Shown here piece after piece: positions 33,854 through 42,989 of a stretch of 64,000 bases of DNA. How positions within the stretch are numbered: the first letter of the stretch is position 1; every line of letters begins with the position of its first letter. A program made the translations under genes and the position numbers. Below the pieces are notes generated by a model. It searched no databases, was not told the DNA's origin, and worked only from the letters and a program-made list of their open reading frames with translations. This DNA is from Paenibacillus sacheonensis. GTDB lineage: Bacteria > Bacillota > Bacilli > Paenibacillales > Paenibacillaceae. The stretch lies in NCBI RefSeq assembly GCF_009909195.1, contig NZ_JAAAMU010000004.1, positions 372,001-436,000 on the forward strand. Reading direction: 5' to 3'.

Positions 33854-33964
33854 ACCGGATTGGGTCGCGACCGATTATTTCCCGCGTGCAGTCGATCCCG
33901 GTTATTTCGAGCTTGATTTCAAGGAATAAAGCATCGCGGCAGCAAGCGCTGCGATGTTCAATCA

Positions 33965-34004
33965 GGCAAAACAGAGAGGCCCTCGCGGGCCTCTCTGTTT
34001 TGCC
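33965..34004. terminator. 18-bp bidirectional hairpin
   Basis: GGCAAAACAGAGAGGCCC pairs perfectly with GGGCCTCTCTGTTTTGCC around TCGC. It separates the thioesterase gene from the SOS operon. Confidence 0.85.
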
Positions 34005-34059
34005 TTCAGGCGGTTTGGCATGCGGATGCGGACGATGGACAAACAGTCATATTTTTCCC

Positions 34060-34113
34060 TTGCATTGCGAACGTGCATTCGGTATATAATAAGGACATAC
34101 GAACATGTATTCG
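34060..34113 (+). promoter_or_regulatory. SOS promoter with two LexA boxes
   Basis: CGAACGTGCATTCG (34068-34081) and CGAACATGTATTCG (34100-34113) each match the Gram-positive LexA/DinR box CGAAC-N4-GTTCG except for one base. A TATAAT (34085-34090) lies between them, with TTGCAT (34060-34065) as a weak -35. LexA on both boxes would occlude the promoter until DNA damage. Confidence 0.85.
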
Positions 34114-34135
34114 CATATTCGAGGGGGATTCATCG

Positions 34136-35392
34136 ATGTCGAGACATATTTTCCTGATCGACGGACAGTCCTTCTACGCATCCGTGGAGAAGGCGGCTCA
34201 TCCGGAGTACCGCGACAAGCCGGTTGCCGTCGGAGACCCTTTAAGAATGAACGGCATCGTGCTCGCGGCATGCCCCATCGCCAAGGCCAAGGGCGTGACG
34301 ACGGCGTCGCGCGTCGGGGAGGCGATGGCCCGGTGCCCGGACCTCGTCGTGATCCGGCCGCGAATGGGAACGTACATTCAAGTCTCTTTATTAATTACCG
34401 AAATATTCGAATCCTACACGGAACGCGTGGAGCCGTACAGCATCGACGAGCAGTTTCTCGACGTGACGGGATCCTTGGCTTATTTCAACAATTCCCCGCA
34501 GGAGCTGGCCGCAGCCATTCAGCAAGCCGTCCTGCTGTCGACGGGCGTCTGGTCGCGGGTCGGCATCGGCCCGACGAAGATTCTGGCCAAGATGGCGACC
34601 GACAATTACGCGAAGAAGAGCGAGGAGGGCGTCTACGAGCTCTCCTACGACAAGCTGGAATCCACGCTGTGGACGCTCCCCGTGCATCAGATGTTCATGG
34701 TCGCCTCGGCGATGACCCGGCACTTCACCCGCATGGGCCTATCGAGCATCGGCGATATCGCCCGCATGGAGTTCGGCGAGTTCAAGCGGCGCATGCGGCG
34801 CGAGATGGGCAAGCAGAGCGACATCCAGGCGGGGTATTACTGGCAGACCGCCCGCGGGATCGATCCGAGTCCCGTGGAGCCCGGCATCCGGCGCCAGCTC
34901 AAGTCCGTCAGCCACGGCAAGGCCCTGCGCTGGAATCTGTACCGCGAGCTGAAGGATATCGAGGTCGTGCTGCTGGAGCTGGTCGTGGAGGTATGCCAGC
35001 GGACGCGGCGCAGCGGGTTCTTGGGCGCGGTCGTGTCGGTGGCCGCGGCGGAGACGGACGGCGTCCGTTCCTGCTGGTTCAGCCGGCAGATGACCTTGCT
35101 GGAGCCGACATCCTTGACGCACGAGGTGGCGGCCGCCGCGCTGAAGCTGTTCAAGGAGCATTGGAACGGGCTGCCCATCAGCCGCCTCAGCATCGCCCTG
35201 TCGCAGCTGACCGACGACAATGTTATTCAGCTCACGCTGTTCGAGGACCGCTCCCGCGCCTATCGCAAGGAGCGGGCGATCGACGCGATCAAAGAGCGGT
35301 ACGGAAGCACGGCCATCATGCGCGCCTCGTCGCTGCTGGAAGCCGGCGTAGCCCGGGAAAGGGCGGAGCAAATTGGAGGACACTATAAATGA
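34136..35392 (+). CDS. Y-family DNA polymerase (UvrX/YqjW type)
   Basis: 418 residues from ATG 34136 with GAGGGGG upstream. Catalytic carboxylates are visible: FLIDGQSFYASVE (Asp9, palm) and YSIDEQFLDVT (the conserved SIDE motif, about residue 102). A helix-hairpin-helix region and the little-finger domain follow. It resembles the SPbeta UvrX and YqjW polymerases rather than DinB/Pol IV: it lacks the Pol IV C terminus but ends in a region with VIQLTLFEDR, a beta-clamp-binding-like motif. It performs error-prone synthesis past lesions. Two LexA boxes and an overlapping partner gene follow the pattern of SOS mutagenesis operons. Confidence 0.93.
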   Translation: MSRHIFLIDGQSFYASVEKAAHPEYRDKPVAVGDPLRMNGIVLAACPIAKAKGVTTASRVGEAMARCPDLVVIRPRMGTYIQVSLLITEIFESYTERVEPYSIDEQFLDVTGSLAYFNNSPQELAAAIQQAVLLSTGVWSRVGIGPTKILAKMATDNYAKKSEEGVYELSYDKLESTLWTLPVHQMFMVASAMTRHFTRMGLSSIGDIARMEFGEFKRRMRREMGKQSDIQAGYYWQTARGIDPSPVEPGIRRQLKSVSHGKALRWNLYRELKDIEVVLLELVVEVCQRTRRSGFLGAVVSVAAAETDGVRSCWFSRQMTLLEPTSLTHEVAAAALKLFKEHWNGLPISRLSIALSQLTDDNVIQLTLFEDRSRAYRKERAIDAIKERYGSTAIMRASSLLEAGVARERAEQIGGHYK

Positions 35393-35928
35393 ACAAGCTG
35401 GACGGCAACGAACGATGGAAATCCAAAATGCTGTTGACCGAGCACGTGGAACGGTATGACCAGCAGCATTCGGCGGGGGAAACCGCGCCGGGCGCGGCGG
35501 CGGACGCGCAGCCGCGCCCGGCCAAGGAACGGAACCTCATCACGCTGGAGGAACGCACGATGCTCCGCGACTACATCCTGCTGCCGCATATCGTGAAGAT
35601 GGTAGAGAAGAGCATCGCCGACGTGGAGCATACGACGACGATTTTGAAGCGCGCGTTCCTGATGGCGGGTCAGATGATCCTGGACCGCGTCGCGCAGGAC
35701 CTCTACGGCCTGCGGCGGGAGCTGAAGCAGCGGAACATCCGCATTCTGAACGAGGAGCAGGCGGACCTCGTCGTGTATCACCGCTACTATTGCCGCGGCT
35801 ACGAGGACCGCTTCGGCATGACGCGCGACGTGATGCGCTCCGAGATCAGCGTGAAGCTGGCCCGCTACACGTCGGAGCTGGGGACGCTCCTGAAGGAAGG
35901 CTCGAGGAGACCGACGCAATCCCGCTAA
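35389..35928 (+). CDS. YolD-like partner of the Y-family polymerase
   Basis: 179 residues. The ATG overlaps the polymerase stop (ATGA) and GGAGG lies ten bases upstream, so the two are translationally coupled. The N terminus RWKSKMLLTEHVERYDQ resembles YolD-family proteins encoded beside Y-family polymerases. It then carries a low-complexity Ala/Pro linker and a helical region of about 120 residues (EERTMLRDYILLPHIVKMVE) not seen in the roughly 110-residue YolD. An SOS-induced accessory role is inferred from context. Confidence 0.65.
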   Translation: MNKLDGNERWKSKMLLTEHVERYDQQHSAGETAPGAAADAQPRPAKERNLITLEERTMLRDYILLPHIVKMVEKSIADVEHTTTILKRAFLMAGQMILDRVAQDLYGLRRELKQRNIRILNEEQADLVVYHRYYCRGYEDRFGMTRDVMRSEISVKLARYTSELGTLLKEGSRRPTQSR

Positions 35929-36158
35929 GCGCCCGCCCGCGTCCGTGCCGCTCGCCGCTCATGGCCGCCGCGAGTACGTGGCGCGTGGGGATCGAGGGGC
36001 GGGACGGTCGTTTGCGGGCGGCAGCCTGCCGCTCCGGCAAGGTTTACCAACCATGATTAGGGCAAGAATAGGAGTATCGCATGCATGCGCGGCCGCTCCC
36101 CTGTTTGATGCGGATTCGCAGGTTTGGTTTCAGGCTTGGCCCACGGCCAAAATCCAAG

Positions 36159-36195
36159 AATGACCGGTGTTCGGGCGGTCATTCTATTTGATTTT
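36159..36195 (+). terminator. Probable terminator of the SOS operon
   Basis: AATGACCG pairs with CGGTCATT, then CTATTTGATTTT. The T-run is interrupted, so this is moderate evidence. Confidence 0.45.
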
Positions 36196-36258
36196 GCGAT
36201 CATCAATGGCAGCCACGCAACGAAAATTGCCGATCTGTTCGGGAAGGTGAGAGTCGAG

Positions 36259-37656
36259 ATGGAGTCCAACAGGCAGCTGGACGTGAACGAATGTATCCGG
36301 ATGAATCACGATGCCCTGCTTCACGTTTTTCGTAATTGCGCGGATATCGTATTTCGACCGTTACGGCTGACGGACGACTCGGAGATTCTCCTCGTCTACA
36401 TCGAAGAGCTGACGGATTCGAATAAATTGGAGCAGATTATTTCGGCATGCATGATTAGCCGGGATTTGAATCGATTGGCGCAGTACGAGAGCGTTACCCG
36501 CATAGCGGAAGTCGTAGCCAAAGTGCTGAAGGGCGGTACGGCGATCTTTCTGGATGGCCGGCCGTTTGCCTATCTGGCCGATCTGACCGCCTTCAAGCAG
36601 CGCGCGATCAACGAACCTTCGAACGAGGCCGCGATCCGCGGGCCGCGCGAAGGATTCACGGAGGACCTCAAGACCAATTTAAGCTTGATTCGCCGAAGAA
36701 TAAGCCATCCGAGCTTGAAGTTCGAGAAGCATCAGGCGGGCGAGCTGACCAATACCGAGTTCGTCGTCGCGTATATCGAAGAGCAGGTCAAGCCGGAGCT
36801 GCTTCAAGAGGTCGGGAGAAGACTGCAAGCGATAAGCACGAATCAACTGCTCGATTCCGGCTATCTGGAAGAATTCATAGAGGACAAAAGCCTATCCCTG
36901 TTTCCGCAAATTCAAAATACGGAACGCCCGGATACGGTATCCGCGAGCTTATTGGCCGGCAGGGTAGCCATTATCGTGGACGGCTCTCCCAATGTCTTGC
37001 TGCTGCCCATGACGTTTTGGGCCGGACTGCAGGCGGCGGAGGACCATTATGAACGCTTCATCTACGTCTCGGCGGTCAGACTGCTGCGGTTGGTGCTCGC
37101 GATCCTATCGTGCCTGCTTCCTTCCGTATACGTCGCGCTTACGACGTTCCACCCGCAGATGATCCCGCTGGCGTTGATGCTGAGCATATCGGCCTCCAGG
37201 GAAGGGATACCGTTTCCTACCGTGATTGAAACGCTGCTGATGGAGTTGATGTTCGAAGGGCTGCGGGAAGCGGGGCTCCGCCTTCCCAAAGCGATCGGCT
37301 CGGCGGTGAGTATCGTCGGCGCGCTGGTGATCGGGGAAGCTGCCGTCCAAGCCGGCTTTATCTCGGCGCCGATCGTCATGATCGTTGCCGGCACCGGAAT
37401 CGCGTCGTTCGCTTTTCCGAGTTACAGCCTGGCGCTGCCGTTTCGGATGCTGCGGTTTCCGCTGCTGCTCGCAGGCGGATTCCTGGGTCTGTACGGGGTC
37501 GCCATCGGGGTCATGTTCATCATCATCCATCTGGTGACGCTGAAGTCGTTCGGCATGCCGTATTTGAAGCCGGTAGCGCCCATCGGGAAAAATTTCTGGA
37601 AGGATGCGTTCATGCGCATGAACAAACGATTCGTGCCGGCGCCCAAAAAACAATGA
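36259..37656 (+). CDS. GerA-type spore germination receptor A subunit
   Basis: 465 residues from ATG 36259, with AAGGTGA upstream. An in-frame ATG at 36124 would add residues across the putative terminator. The soluble N-terminal half carries NTEFVVAYIEEQVKPELL and TVSASLLAGRVAIIVDGSPN, both family hallmarks. It is followed by about five to six membrane segments, including the conserved REGIPFPTVIETLLMELMFE. The family forms nutrient receptors in the inner spore membrane. It heads an A-C-B operon with 4-bp overlaps. Confidence 0.93.
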   Translation: MESNRQLDVNECIRMNHDALLHVFRNCADIVFRPLRLTDDSEILLVYIEELTDSNKLEQIISACMISRDLNRLAQYESVTRIAEVVAKVLKGGTAIFLDGRPFAYLADLTAFKQRAINEPSNEAAIRGPREGFTEDLKTNLSLIRRRISHPSLKFEKHQAGELTNTEFVVAYIEEQVKPELLQEVGRRLQAISTNQLLDSGYLEEFIEDKSLSLFPQIQNTERPDTVSASLLAGRVAIIVDGSPNVLLLPMTFWAGLQAAEDHYERFIYVSAVRLLRLVLAILSCLLPSVYVALTTFHPQMIPLALMLSISASREGIPFPTVIETLLMELMFEGLREAGLRLPKAIGSAVSIVGALVIGEAAVQAGFISAPIVMIVAGTGIASFAFPSYSLALPFRMLRFPLLLAGGFLGLYGVAIGVMFIIIHLVTLKSFGMPYLKPVAPIGKNFWKDAFMRMNKRFVPAPKKQ

Positions 37657-38816
37657 AGCGCATCGGCGCGTTAATGGTGCTGCTGCTCGTCACATTGTTT
37701 ATCGCCGGATGCTGGGACAGAAATGAAATCAACGATTACGCGTTCTGGATCGGCACGGCCCTGGATGTGTCGGAGAACGGCAAGATTGAGAAAACCGCGC
37801 AGATCGCCGTTCCCGCCGGCTTCAAGAGCTCGGGCGAAGGAGCGGGGGGCGGACAACGGGGGAATATCGTCATCTCGGCATCCGGTTCCTCCATCGTGGA
37901 TTTGGAGCAGCAGGTTCAGGACAAGCTGCCGCGCAAGATTTTTCTCGGACACCGCAGATCGATCTTCATCGGCGAGAAGCTGGCGCGTCAAGGCATCGTC
38001 AAGATCATGGATCAATTCACGCGAAATACCGATACGCGGATGCGCACGGACATCTTTGTCGTGAATAACGGAGAGGGAAGGGATCTCTTGAATATCAACA
38101 GTCCGTTCAATCCGTTTTCGGCGATCGTGGCCGTGGATCAGGACCGGTTTTGCCGCTTGGGGGACACGGCCTTGCGAGATGTCCTGCTCGACGTAGGGCG
38201 GGACGGCATTCGGCCTTCCATGCCGATGGTCGAGATTGCGCCGAAGAATAAACAAGAGAAGAATGAAATCATCGAAGTCAAATCCGTCGCGATTTTTAAT
38301 AAGCATTTGCAGATGGTCGGAGAAGTGAGCGGCCGCGAATCCTTGGAATTGTTCTGGGTGAAGGGCGTATTGAAGAACGAATTCCTTACGGAGGAGACCG
38401 GGGAAGGCACCGTATCCTTATATGAATCCAGTTTGAAGAAATCCGTTCGCACCGAAATAAAGGGCAACCGCTTGAAAGCTTACGTCAAGCTGGAAGGCAC
38501 AGGCAGAGTGCTCGAAAACAACACGGATATCGATATTTCCGTCTCCTCCGAGCGTATTCCGTTGGAACGCAAGCTGAATGCCATCAAAGCCAAGCAGGTA
38601 GCGGCAACGATCAAGAAGCTGCAGCAGCAGTACGGACAGGACGCGTTCGGAATCGGAGAGGAATTTCACAGAGAACATCCTTATCAGTGGAAGAAGCTTC
38701 GGAACAGGTGGGATGAACTATTCCCGAAGGTCGAGATATCGGTGACCGTCAAATTGAAAATCCAAAATACGGGGGGGATCGGCAAGCGTGTCCCGGGAAT
38801 AGGAGAACGAGGATGA
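37653..38816 (+). CDS. Ger(x)C family germination receptor lipoprotein
   Basis: 387 residues, starting in an ATGA overlap with the A subunit. Lipoprotein signal with lipobox FIAGC (Cys20) and then the family-defining CWDRNEIND. Downstream are characteristic GHRRSIFIGEKLARQG and RTDIFVV segments. It is the extracellular-facing subunit of the germinant receptor. Confidence 0.95.
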   Translation: MKRIGALMVLLLVTLFIAGCWDRNEINDYAFWIGTALDVSENGKIEKTAQIAVPAGFKSSGEGAGGGQRGNIVISASGSSIVDLEQQVQDKLPRKIFLGHRRSIFIGEKLARQGIVKIMDQFTRNTDTRMRTDIFVVNNGEGRDLLNINSPFNPFSAIVAVDQDRFCRLGDTALRDVLLDVGRDGIRPSMPMVEIAPKNKQEKNEIIEVKSVAIFNKHLQMVGEVSGRESLELFWVKGVLKNEFLTEETGEGTVSLYESSLKKSVRTEIKGNRLKAYVKLEGTGRVLENNTDIDISVSSERIPLERKLNAIKAKQVAATIKKLQQQYGQDAFGIGEEFHREHPYQWKKLRNRWDELFPKVEISVTVKLKIQNTGGIGKRVPGIGERG

Positions 38817-39913
38817 AAATATCGCGTTGGCAGTTGTTCTGGATGTTCTTGACGCTGGAAATATCGATGAGCGTTTGGCTGACCGTATCGCCCACGATCG
38901 CGATTGCCAAGCAAGACGCCTGGATCTCCCTTGCGATCTCCGGCGTCATCGGTCTGTTCGTGACGCTGATATTCATCCTCGTGTGCCGACGGCATGCTTC
39001 GCAGACGCTGGTGGAGTTCGCGCAATCGCTATTCGGCAAATGGATCGGAAGGCTGATCGGCGCGTCGTACATCCTGATGTGGTTCTCGGTTTCGGCGGAT
39101 ATATTGCGCATATTCTCCTTGTTCATTAAGCAGTACCTGTTTCATGATACGCCGCTTTGGGTGATCGCCTTCCTTATGATTGCGGCTATGGCGTACATTA
39201 ACTACGCGGGGAGCGTCGAGGCGATCGCCCGTTTCAGCGAGCTGGCCGGGCCTTTGCTTCTGATCGGCATCGTCATTACGTTCGGCTTGAATCTATCCAA
39301 CTTGCACCCGTCTCTGATTCTGCCCGTATACGCGGACTCCGGCGCATTCTCCATCTTGAAGGGGTCGTTCGTGAATGCCTCTTTCCTGGGGGAGTCCATG
39401 ATGATTATGATGTTGACGCCTTTTATCGCCGATTCCAAGCAATTGCTGAAGCCGGCTTTGCTCGCGATTTGCATTCCGTCGGCGGTCGCCGTCGTTACGT
39501 CGGTGATGGTGATCATGACGTTCGGAACCAACATCGGATCAACCTTGGTTTTTCCGTATTTCAGCATGGTTCGGTTTATTAATTACTTGGAATTCATTCA
39601 GAATATGGATGTTTGGGTGATGTTCATTTGGATTTTCAGCGTATTCGTGAAGCTGGCCAGTTATTTATTCATCAACAGCCACGGAACCGCTCAATTGCTC
39701 GGCATCAAAAACGGGCGGATCATGATCGGAATCGTCGCGGCCATCATCTTCGCGTTATCCTTAGTGCCGGCGAATAAGATCGGGATGCTCGATTATGCGA
39801 AATTGGTCTGGATCCCCTACATTTTCCCGATCTTCATCGTAGGCTTGCCGATTATTTTTCTGATAGTCAGCCTTATCAAGACCAACGACCCGCACGTGAA
39901 GAAAGCCACGTAA
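38813..39913 (+). CDS. GerAB/ArcD/ProY-type germination receptor permease-like subunit
   Basis: 366 residues, ATGA overlap with GerC. About ten membrane segments, with the opening ISRWQLFWMFLTLEI typical of GerB proteins (amino acid/polyamine transporter fold). This subunit binds germinant. The substrate is not predictable. Confidence 0.95.
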   Translation: MKISRWQLFWMFLTLEISMSVWLTVSPTIAIAKQDAWISLAISGVIGLFVTLIFILVCRRHASQTLVEFAQSLFGKWIGRLIGASYILMWFSVSADILRIFSLFIKQYLFHDTPLWVIAFLMIAAMAYINYAGSVEAIARFSELAGPLLLIGIVITFGLNLSNLHPSLILPVYADSGAFSILKGSFVNASFLGESMMIMMLTPFIADSKQLLKPALLAICIPSAVAVVTSVMVIMTFGTNIGSTLVFPYFSMVRFINYLEFIQNMDVWVMFIWIFSVFVKLASYLFINSHGTAQLLGIKNGRIMIGIVAAIIFALSLVPANKIGMLDYAKLVWIPYIFPIFIVGLPIIFLIVSLIKTNDPHVKKAT

Positions 39914-39936
39914 CCGCCTGCGCAAGAGCATGGCGA

Positions 39937-39974
<38 letters not shown>

Positions 39975-40041
39975 TCGGCCGTAAAACATCCATGTTCGCG
40001 TCCTAAATCGGCAGCTGCAGGCCGTTCGTTCGCGATATTTA

Positions 40042-40080
40042 TTGAACATGAGGGAAGCGCCATGTAAGATTAGTCTTACA
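40042..40080 (+). promoter_or_regulatory. Promoter with palindromic operator for the MFS gene
   Basis: TTGAAC (40042-40047), 17 bp, TAAGAT (40065-40070). A perfect palindrome TGTAAGATTAGTCTTACA (40063-40080) covers the -10 box, the placing expected of a repressor site (TetR, GntR or MarR type). No adjacent regulator gene is present. Confidence 0.65.
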
Positions 40081-40102
40081 ACAGCAAGAAGAAAGGCGCA
40101 GC

Positions 40103-41365
40103 ATGTGGACGTATATCATTCATTTGGTTCGTGATTTATCCCCTGGCGTGAAGAGGTTCATAGCAACCGAAAGCTTGTTCGGCATCGGAGCGGGCATCTT
40201 CAGTTTGATTTTGAATTTGCATCTGCTCGATCTGGGCTACTCCAAGGCCTTCATCGGCCAGCTGACGTCGCTCGGCGCGCTGACGGTCGGTCTGACGAGC
40301 CTGCCTGCAGGCCTGATCGTCAAGCGCGTCGGACGTAAGCCGATGCTGGTAACGGGGATGCTGCTTGCGTTCGCATCCCTGATTTTGTTCGGAATCGGCA
40401 CGACCGCGGCATCGTTGACCGCCGCGCAGCTGATCTGGTCGCTTGGCATCGCGGCGGTCGTCAATTCGGAGATCCAGCTTATTTTCCAGTATTGCCGCAG
40501 CAAGAAAGAAGAGACGAGCGCGTACTCGCTGCTGTTCGCCGTATTTACGTTTTTTACCGGCGTCGGGACATGGTTGGCCGGCTATTTGCCGGACTGGATG
40601 CCGGGTCACACGACGATGTATCAGTACGCGTTCTTCGTGGCCGGCGGTTGTCTCGCGCTCTCCGGCCTATTGCGCGGCGTGCTGCTTCCGTCCGTGCATA
40701 TGAGGGAGGAACTCGCCGCGGCGGAAGACGACGGAACGAACGCCCCCGCCGAAGCGGGCTCTCCGCCGGAGAAGTCCAAGAAGCGGCCGGCAATCGGCTT
40801 CCTGCTGCTGCTGTCGCTGCTGATTTTCAGCTCCGGATTCACGTTCGGGCTGCTCAGTCCGTTTCTGAACGTCATTTTGAAATTCCGGTTCGGCATGGCG
40901 GATGGCAGCATATCCGGCCTGCTGGCGCTGTCCGGCTTTTTCTTCTTCATCGGTTCCATCGCGATGCCGTACATCGTCGAGCGGTGGGGCAGCCGCCGGA
41001 CGTTCGTCGTCTTGTTCCTCTACAATGCGCTTGTCGTGGCGCTCATGGCAGTCGCGATGCCGGTCGCGGCGTTCGCCGTCTTGCTGCTCCTGCGCGGGAC
41101 GGGCTTTACGATGCTGAACAACCTGACGGACAGCGAATGCATGTCGGCCGTTAATGAAGAAGACCGTAATCTGTTCGCGGGCATGAGAACCGTGTCCCGC
41201 AGCATCGGCAACACGGTGGCTTCTTATTGGGCGGGCTATATTTTGGCGGGAAACCATTATTCGCTGCCTTTCGTACTGACCGCTGCCGCCGTGATCGCCG
41301 GCTATGCCGTCTATGCTTGGTTCGTGCAAGGCAAGCTGGATCGCAGGCTGCAAAGCCAATCTTGA
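40103..41365 (+). CDS. MFS transporter
   Basis: 420 residues with about 12 membrane segments. The loop 2-3 motif is seen as GLIVKRVGRKPMLVTG (about residue 72) and a second-half counterpart near VERWGSRRTFVVL. A charged Ala/Glu/Pro loop (about 195-230) separates the two halves. AGAAAGG precedes the ATG. Probably a drug or metabolite exporter; the operator upstream suggests induction by its substrate. Confidence 0.9.
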   Translation: MWTYIIHLVRDLSPGVKRFIATESLFGIGAGIFSLILNLHLLDLGYSKAFIGQLTSLGALTVGLTSLPAGLIVKRVGRKPMLVTGMLLAFASLILFGIGTTAASLTAAQLIWSLGIAAVVNSEIQLIFQYCRSKKEETSAYSLLFAVFTFFTGVGTWLAGYLPDWMPGHTTMYQYAFFVAGGCLALSGLLRGVLLPSVHMREELAAAEDDGTNAPAEAGSPPEKSKKRPAIGFLLLLSLLIFSSGFTFGLLSPFLNVILKFRFGMADGSISGLLALSGFFFFIGSIAMPYIVERWGSRRTFVVLFLYNALVVALMAVAMPVAAFAVLLLLRGTGFTMLNNLTDSECMSAVNEEDRNLFAGMRTVSRSIGNTVASYWAGYILAGNHYSLPFVLTAAAVIAGYAVYAWFVQGKLDRRLQSQS

Positions 41366-41405
41366 CGCAGCTGCGCGATTGTTCGTTCGTAAAGGAGTGA
41401 TCGAA

Positions 41406-41951
41406 ATGAATCGCAAGATTCCCCAGCAAATCACCCGCAGAGCGTTCTTAAGCACGACCGCCAAAGTGGCGATCGGTGCCGCCGGCCTCTTGGCCGGCTC
41501 CACGGGACTGTTCTATTACGGAGCCGTGACTCATCGGAAGGTCGGCAGCGAGGCGCGGCCGAAGAGTGTGGTGAAGCTTGGCAGGGTCGCGGACCTGAAG
41601 CTGCTTCAAGGCGTCGAGCGGATAAACTATGAAGCGGAGTACGTGGACGCCTGGTACACGAAGCCGGTGAAGGACTTCGTCTATGTCACCATCGACGAAG
41701 CCGGCAAGCTGCTGATCATGTCGCCCGCATGCTCCCACTTAGGGTGCTCGGTCGTGCCCGCGAAGGAAGCCCAGCAAGGCGGCAACGCCGACATGTTCTT
41801 CTGGTGCCCCTGCCACGGCGCGGGCTTTGACAAGCAGGGCGGCGCCGTGTACGCCGTCACGCGGGGCTTGGATCGATTCGAGCCGATCATCTCGGACGGC
41901 AGCGTTTATTTCGACATCATGAAGCCGATCAGGGAGACGGAGAAAGCCTAG
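41406..41951 (+). CDS. Tat-exported Rieske [2Fe-2S] protein
   Basis: 181 residues from ATG 41406 with AAAGGAGTGA upstream. The N terminus has a twin-arginine signal/anchor (TRRAFLSTTAKVAIGAAGLL) and the cluster ligands are CSHLGC and CPCHGAGFD, the two Cys and two His of a Rieske centre, in the order of QcrA-type proteins. No cytochrome b or c gene is next to it, so its electron partner is unclear. It is an orphan relative of the menaquinol-cytochrome c reductase subunit. Confidence 0.92.
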   Translation: MNRKIPQQITRRAFLSTTAKVAIGAAGLLAGSTGLFYYGAVTHRKVGSEARPKSVVKLGRVADLKLLQGVERINYEAEYVDAWYTKPVKDFVYVTIDEAGKLLIMSPACSHLGCSVVPAKEAQQGGNADMFFWCPCHGAGFDKQGGAVYAVTRGLDRFEPIISDGSVYFDIMKPIRETEKA

Positions 41952-41997
41952 CAGCGCGGTCGCGCGCCCCGGGGAAGCGCATTGCAGGAAGCGCCAG

Positions 41998-42116
41998 GAG
42001 CAAGCAAGAGCAACAAGAGCAAGAGCAAGAGCAAGCAAGAGTAACAAGAGTAACAAGAGTAACAAGAGTAACAAGAGTAACAAGAGCAACAAGAGTAACA
42101 AGAGTAACAAGAGCAT
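41998..42116. repeat. AAGAGYAAC-type 9-bp tandem array
   Basis: About 12 units of AACAAGAGT/AACAAGAGC with a few 6-bp AAGAGC variants fill the gap between the Rieske and methyltransferase genes. The reverse strand would encode poly-Leu/Cys, which I reject as a gene. Confidence 0.92.
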
Positions 42117-42174
42117 GAGCAGCTAAAAGCTGTAATTAGCAGGGCACCTGACATAACGAGAAGGAGCGTGCGAC

Positions 42175-42930
42175 ATGAACAGCAAAGAACGATTTTCCGA
42201 CCGGGTGGATACGTACGTGAAATATCGGCCGAGCTACCCCAAGGCGGCCATCGATTATTTATACGATATCGTCGGCTTGGATGCGGGATCGACGGTGGCG
42301 GATATCGGCGCGGGAACGGGCATCTTCTCCCGGCTGCTGCTGGAACGCGGAAGCCGCGTCATCGCGGTGGAGCCCAATAACGAGATGCGGTCGGCCGCGG
42401 TCGAGGTGCTGACGGAGGAGACGAATTTTCTTGCCGTCGCGGGCTCAGCCGAGGCTACGACGCTTACGGAGCAGTCCGTCGACTATATCGTCTGCGCGCA
42501 GTCGTTTCACTGGTTCGACCGGGCAGCGGCGCAGAAGGAGTTCAATCGGATTCTGAAGCCGGACGGGAAGGCGGCGCTGATCTGGAATTCGCGTTTGACC
42601 GAGGGCACGCCGTTCAGGGAAGGCTACGACCGAATGCTGAAGAACTACGCGACGGATTACGAACAGATGACGCATAAGAACATTTCGCCGGCGGATCTGG
42701 CATCCTTCTTCAAGGCAGGAACCATGCGGGAAGAGCGCTTCCCGATGACGCAGGCGTTCGATTACGAAGGCCTGAAGGGGCGGCTGCTGTCTTCTTCCTA
42801 CGCCCCGATGCCGGGTCATCCCGATCATGAGCCCATGATTGCGGCGCTTCGGCAGCTGTTCGACGAGACGAGCGAAGACGGAACGATCGCGTTCGATTAC
42901 GAGACGGAAGTGTATTGGGGCGAGGTTTGA
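42175..42930 (+). CDS. Class I SAM-dependent methyltransferase
   Basis: 251 residues, AAGGAG eight bases before the ATG. Starts SKERFSDRVDTYVKYRPSYP, motif I VADIGAGTGIFSRLLLERG (about 41-59), then AVEPNNEMR and the conserved QSFHWFD (about 110), as in the Methyltransf_11/25 families including trans-aconitate-type enzymes. The substrate is unknown. Confidence 0.9.
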   Translation: MNSKERFSDRVDTYVKYRPSYPKAAIDYLYDIVGLDAGSTVADIGAGTGIFSRLLLERGSRVIAVEPNNEMRSAAVEVLTEETNFLAVAGSAEATTLTEQSVDYIVCAQSFHWFDRAAAQKEFNRILKPDGKAALIWNSRLTEGTPFREGYDRMLKNYATDYEQMTHKNISPADLASFFKAGTMREERFPMTQAFDYEGLKGRLLSSSYAPMPGHPDHEPMIAALRQLFDETSEDGTIAFDYETEVYWGEV

Positions 42931-42989
42931 CCTCGCCCGATTCGCATAGCGGCTTATCTACTAGTCCATAGTAACGGCCAGTCATCGCG

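Noticed and set aside
41739..42154. Poly-leucine / Cys-Tyr-Ser-rich frames on the minus strand
   Set aside because: They are translations of the 9-bp simple repeat array, not genes.
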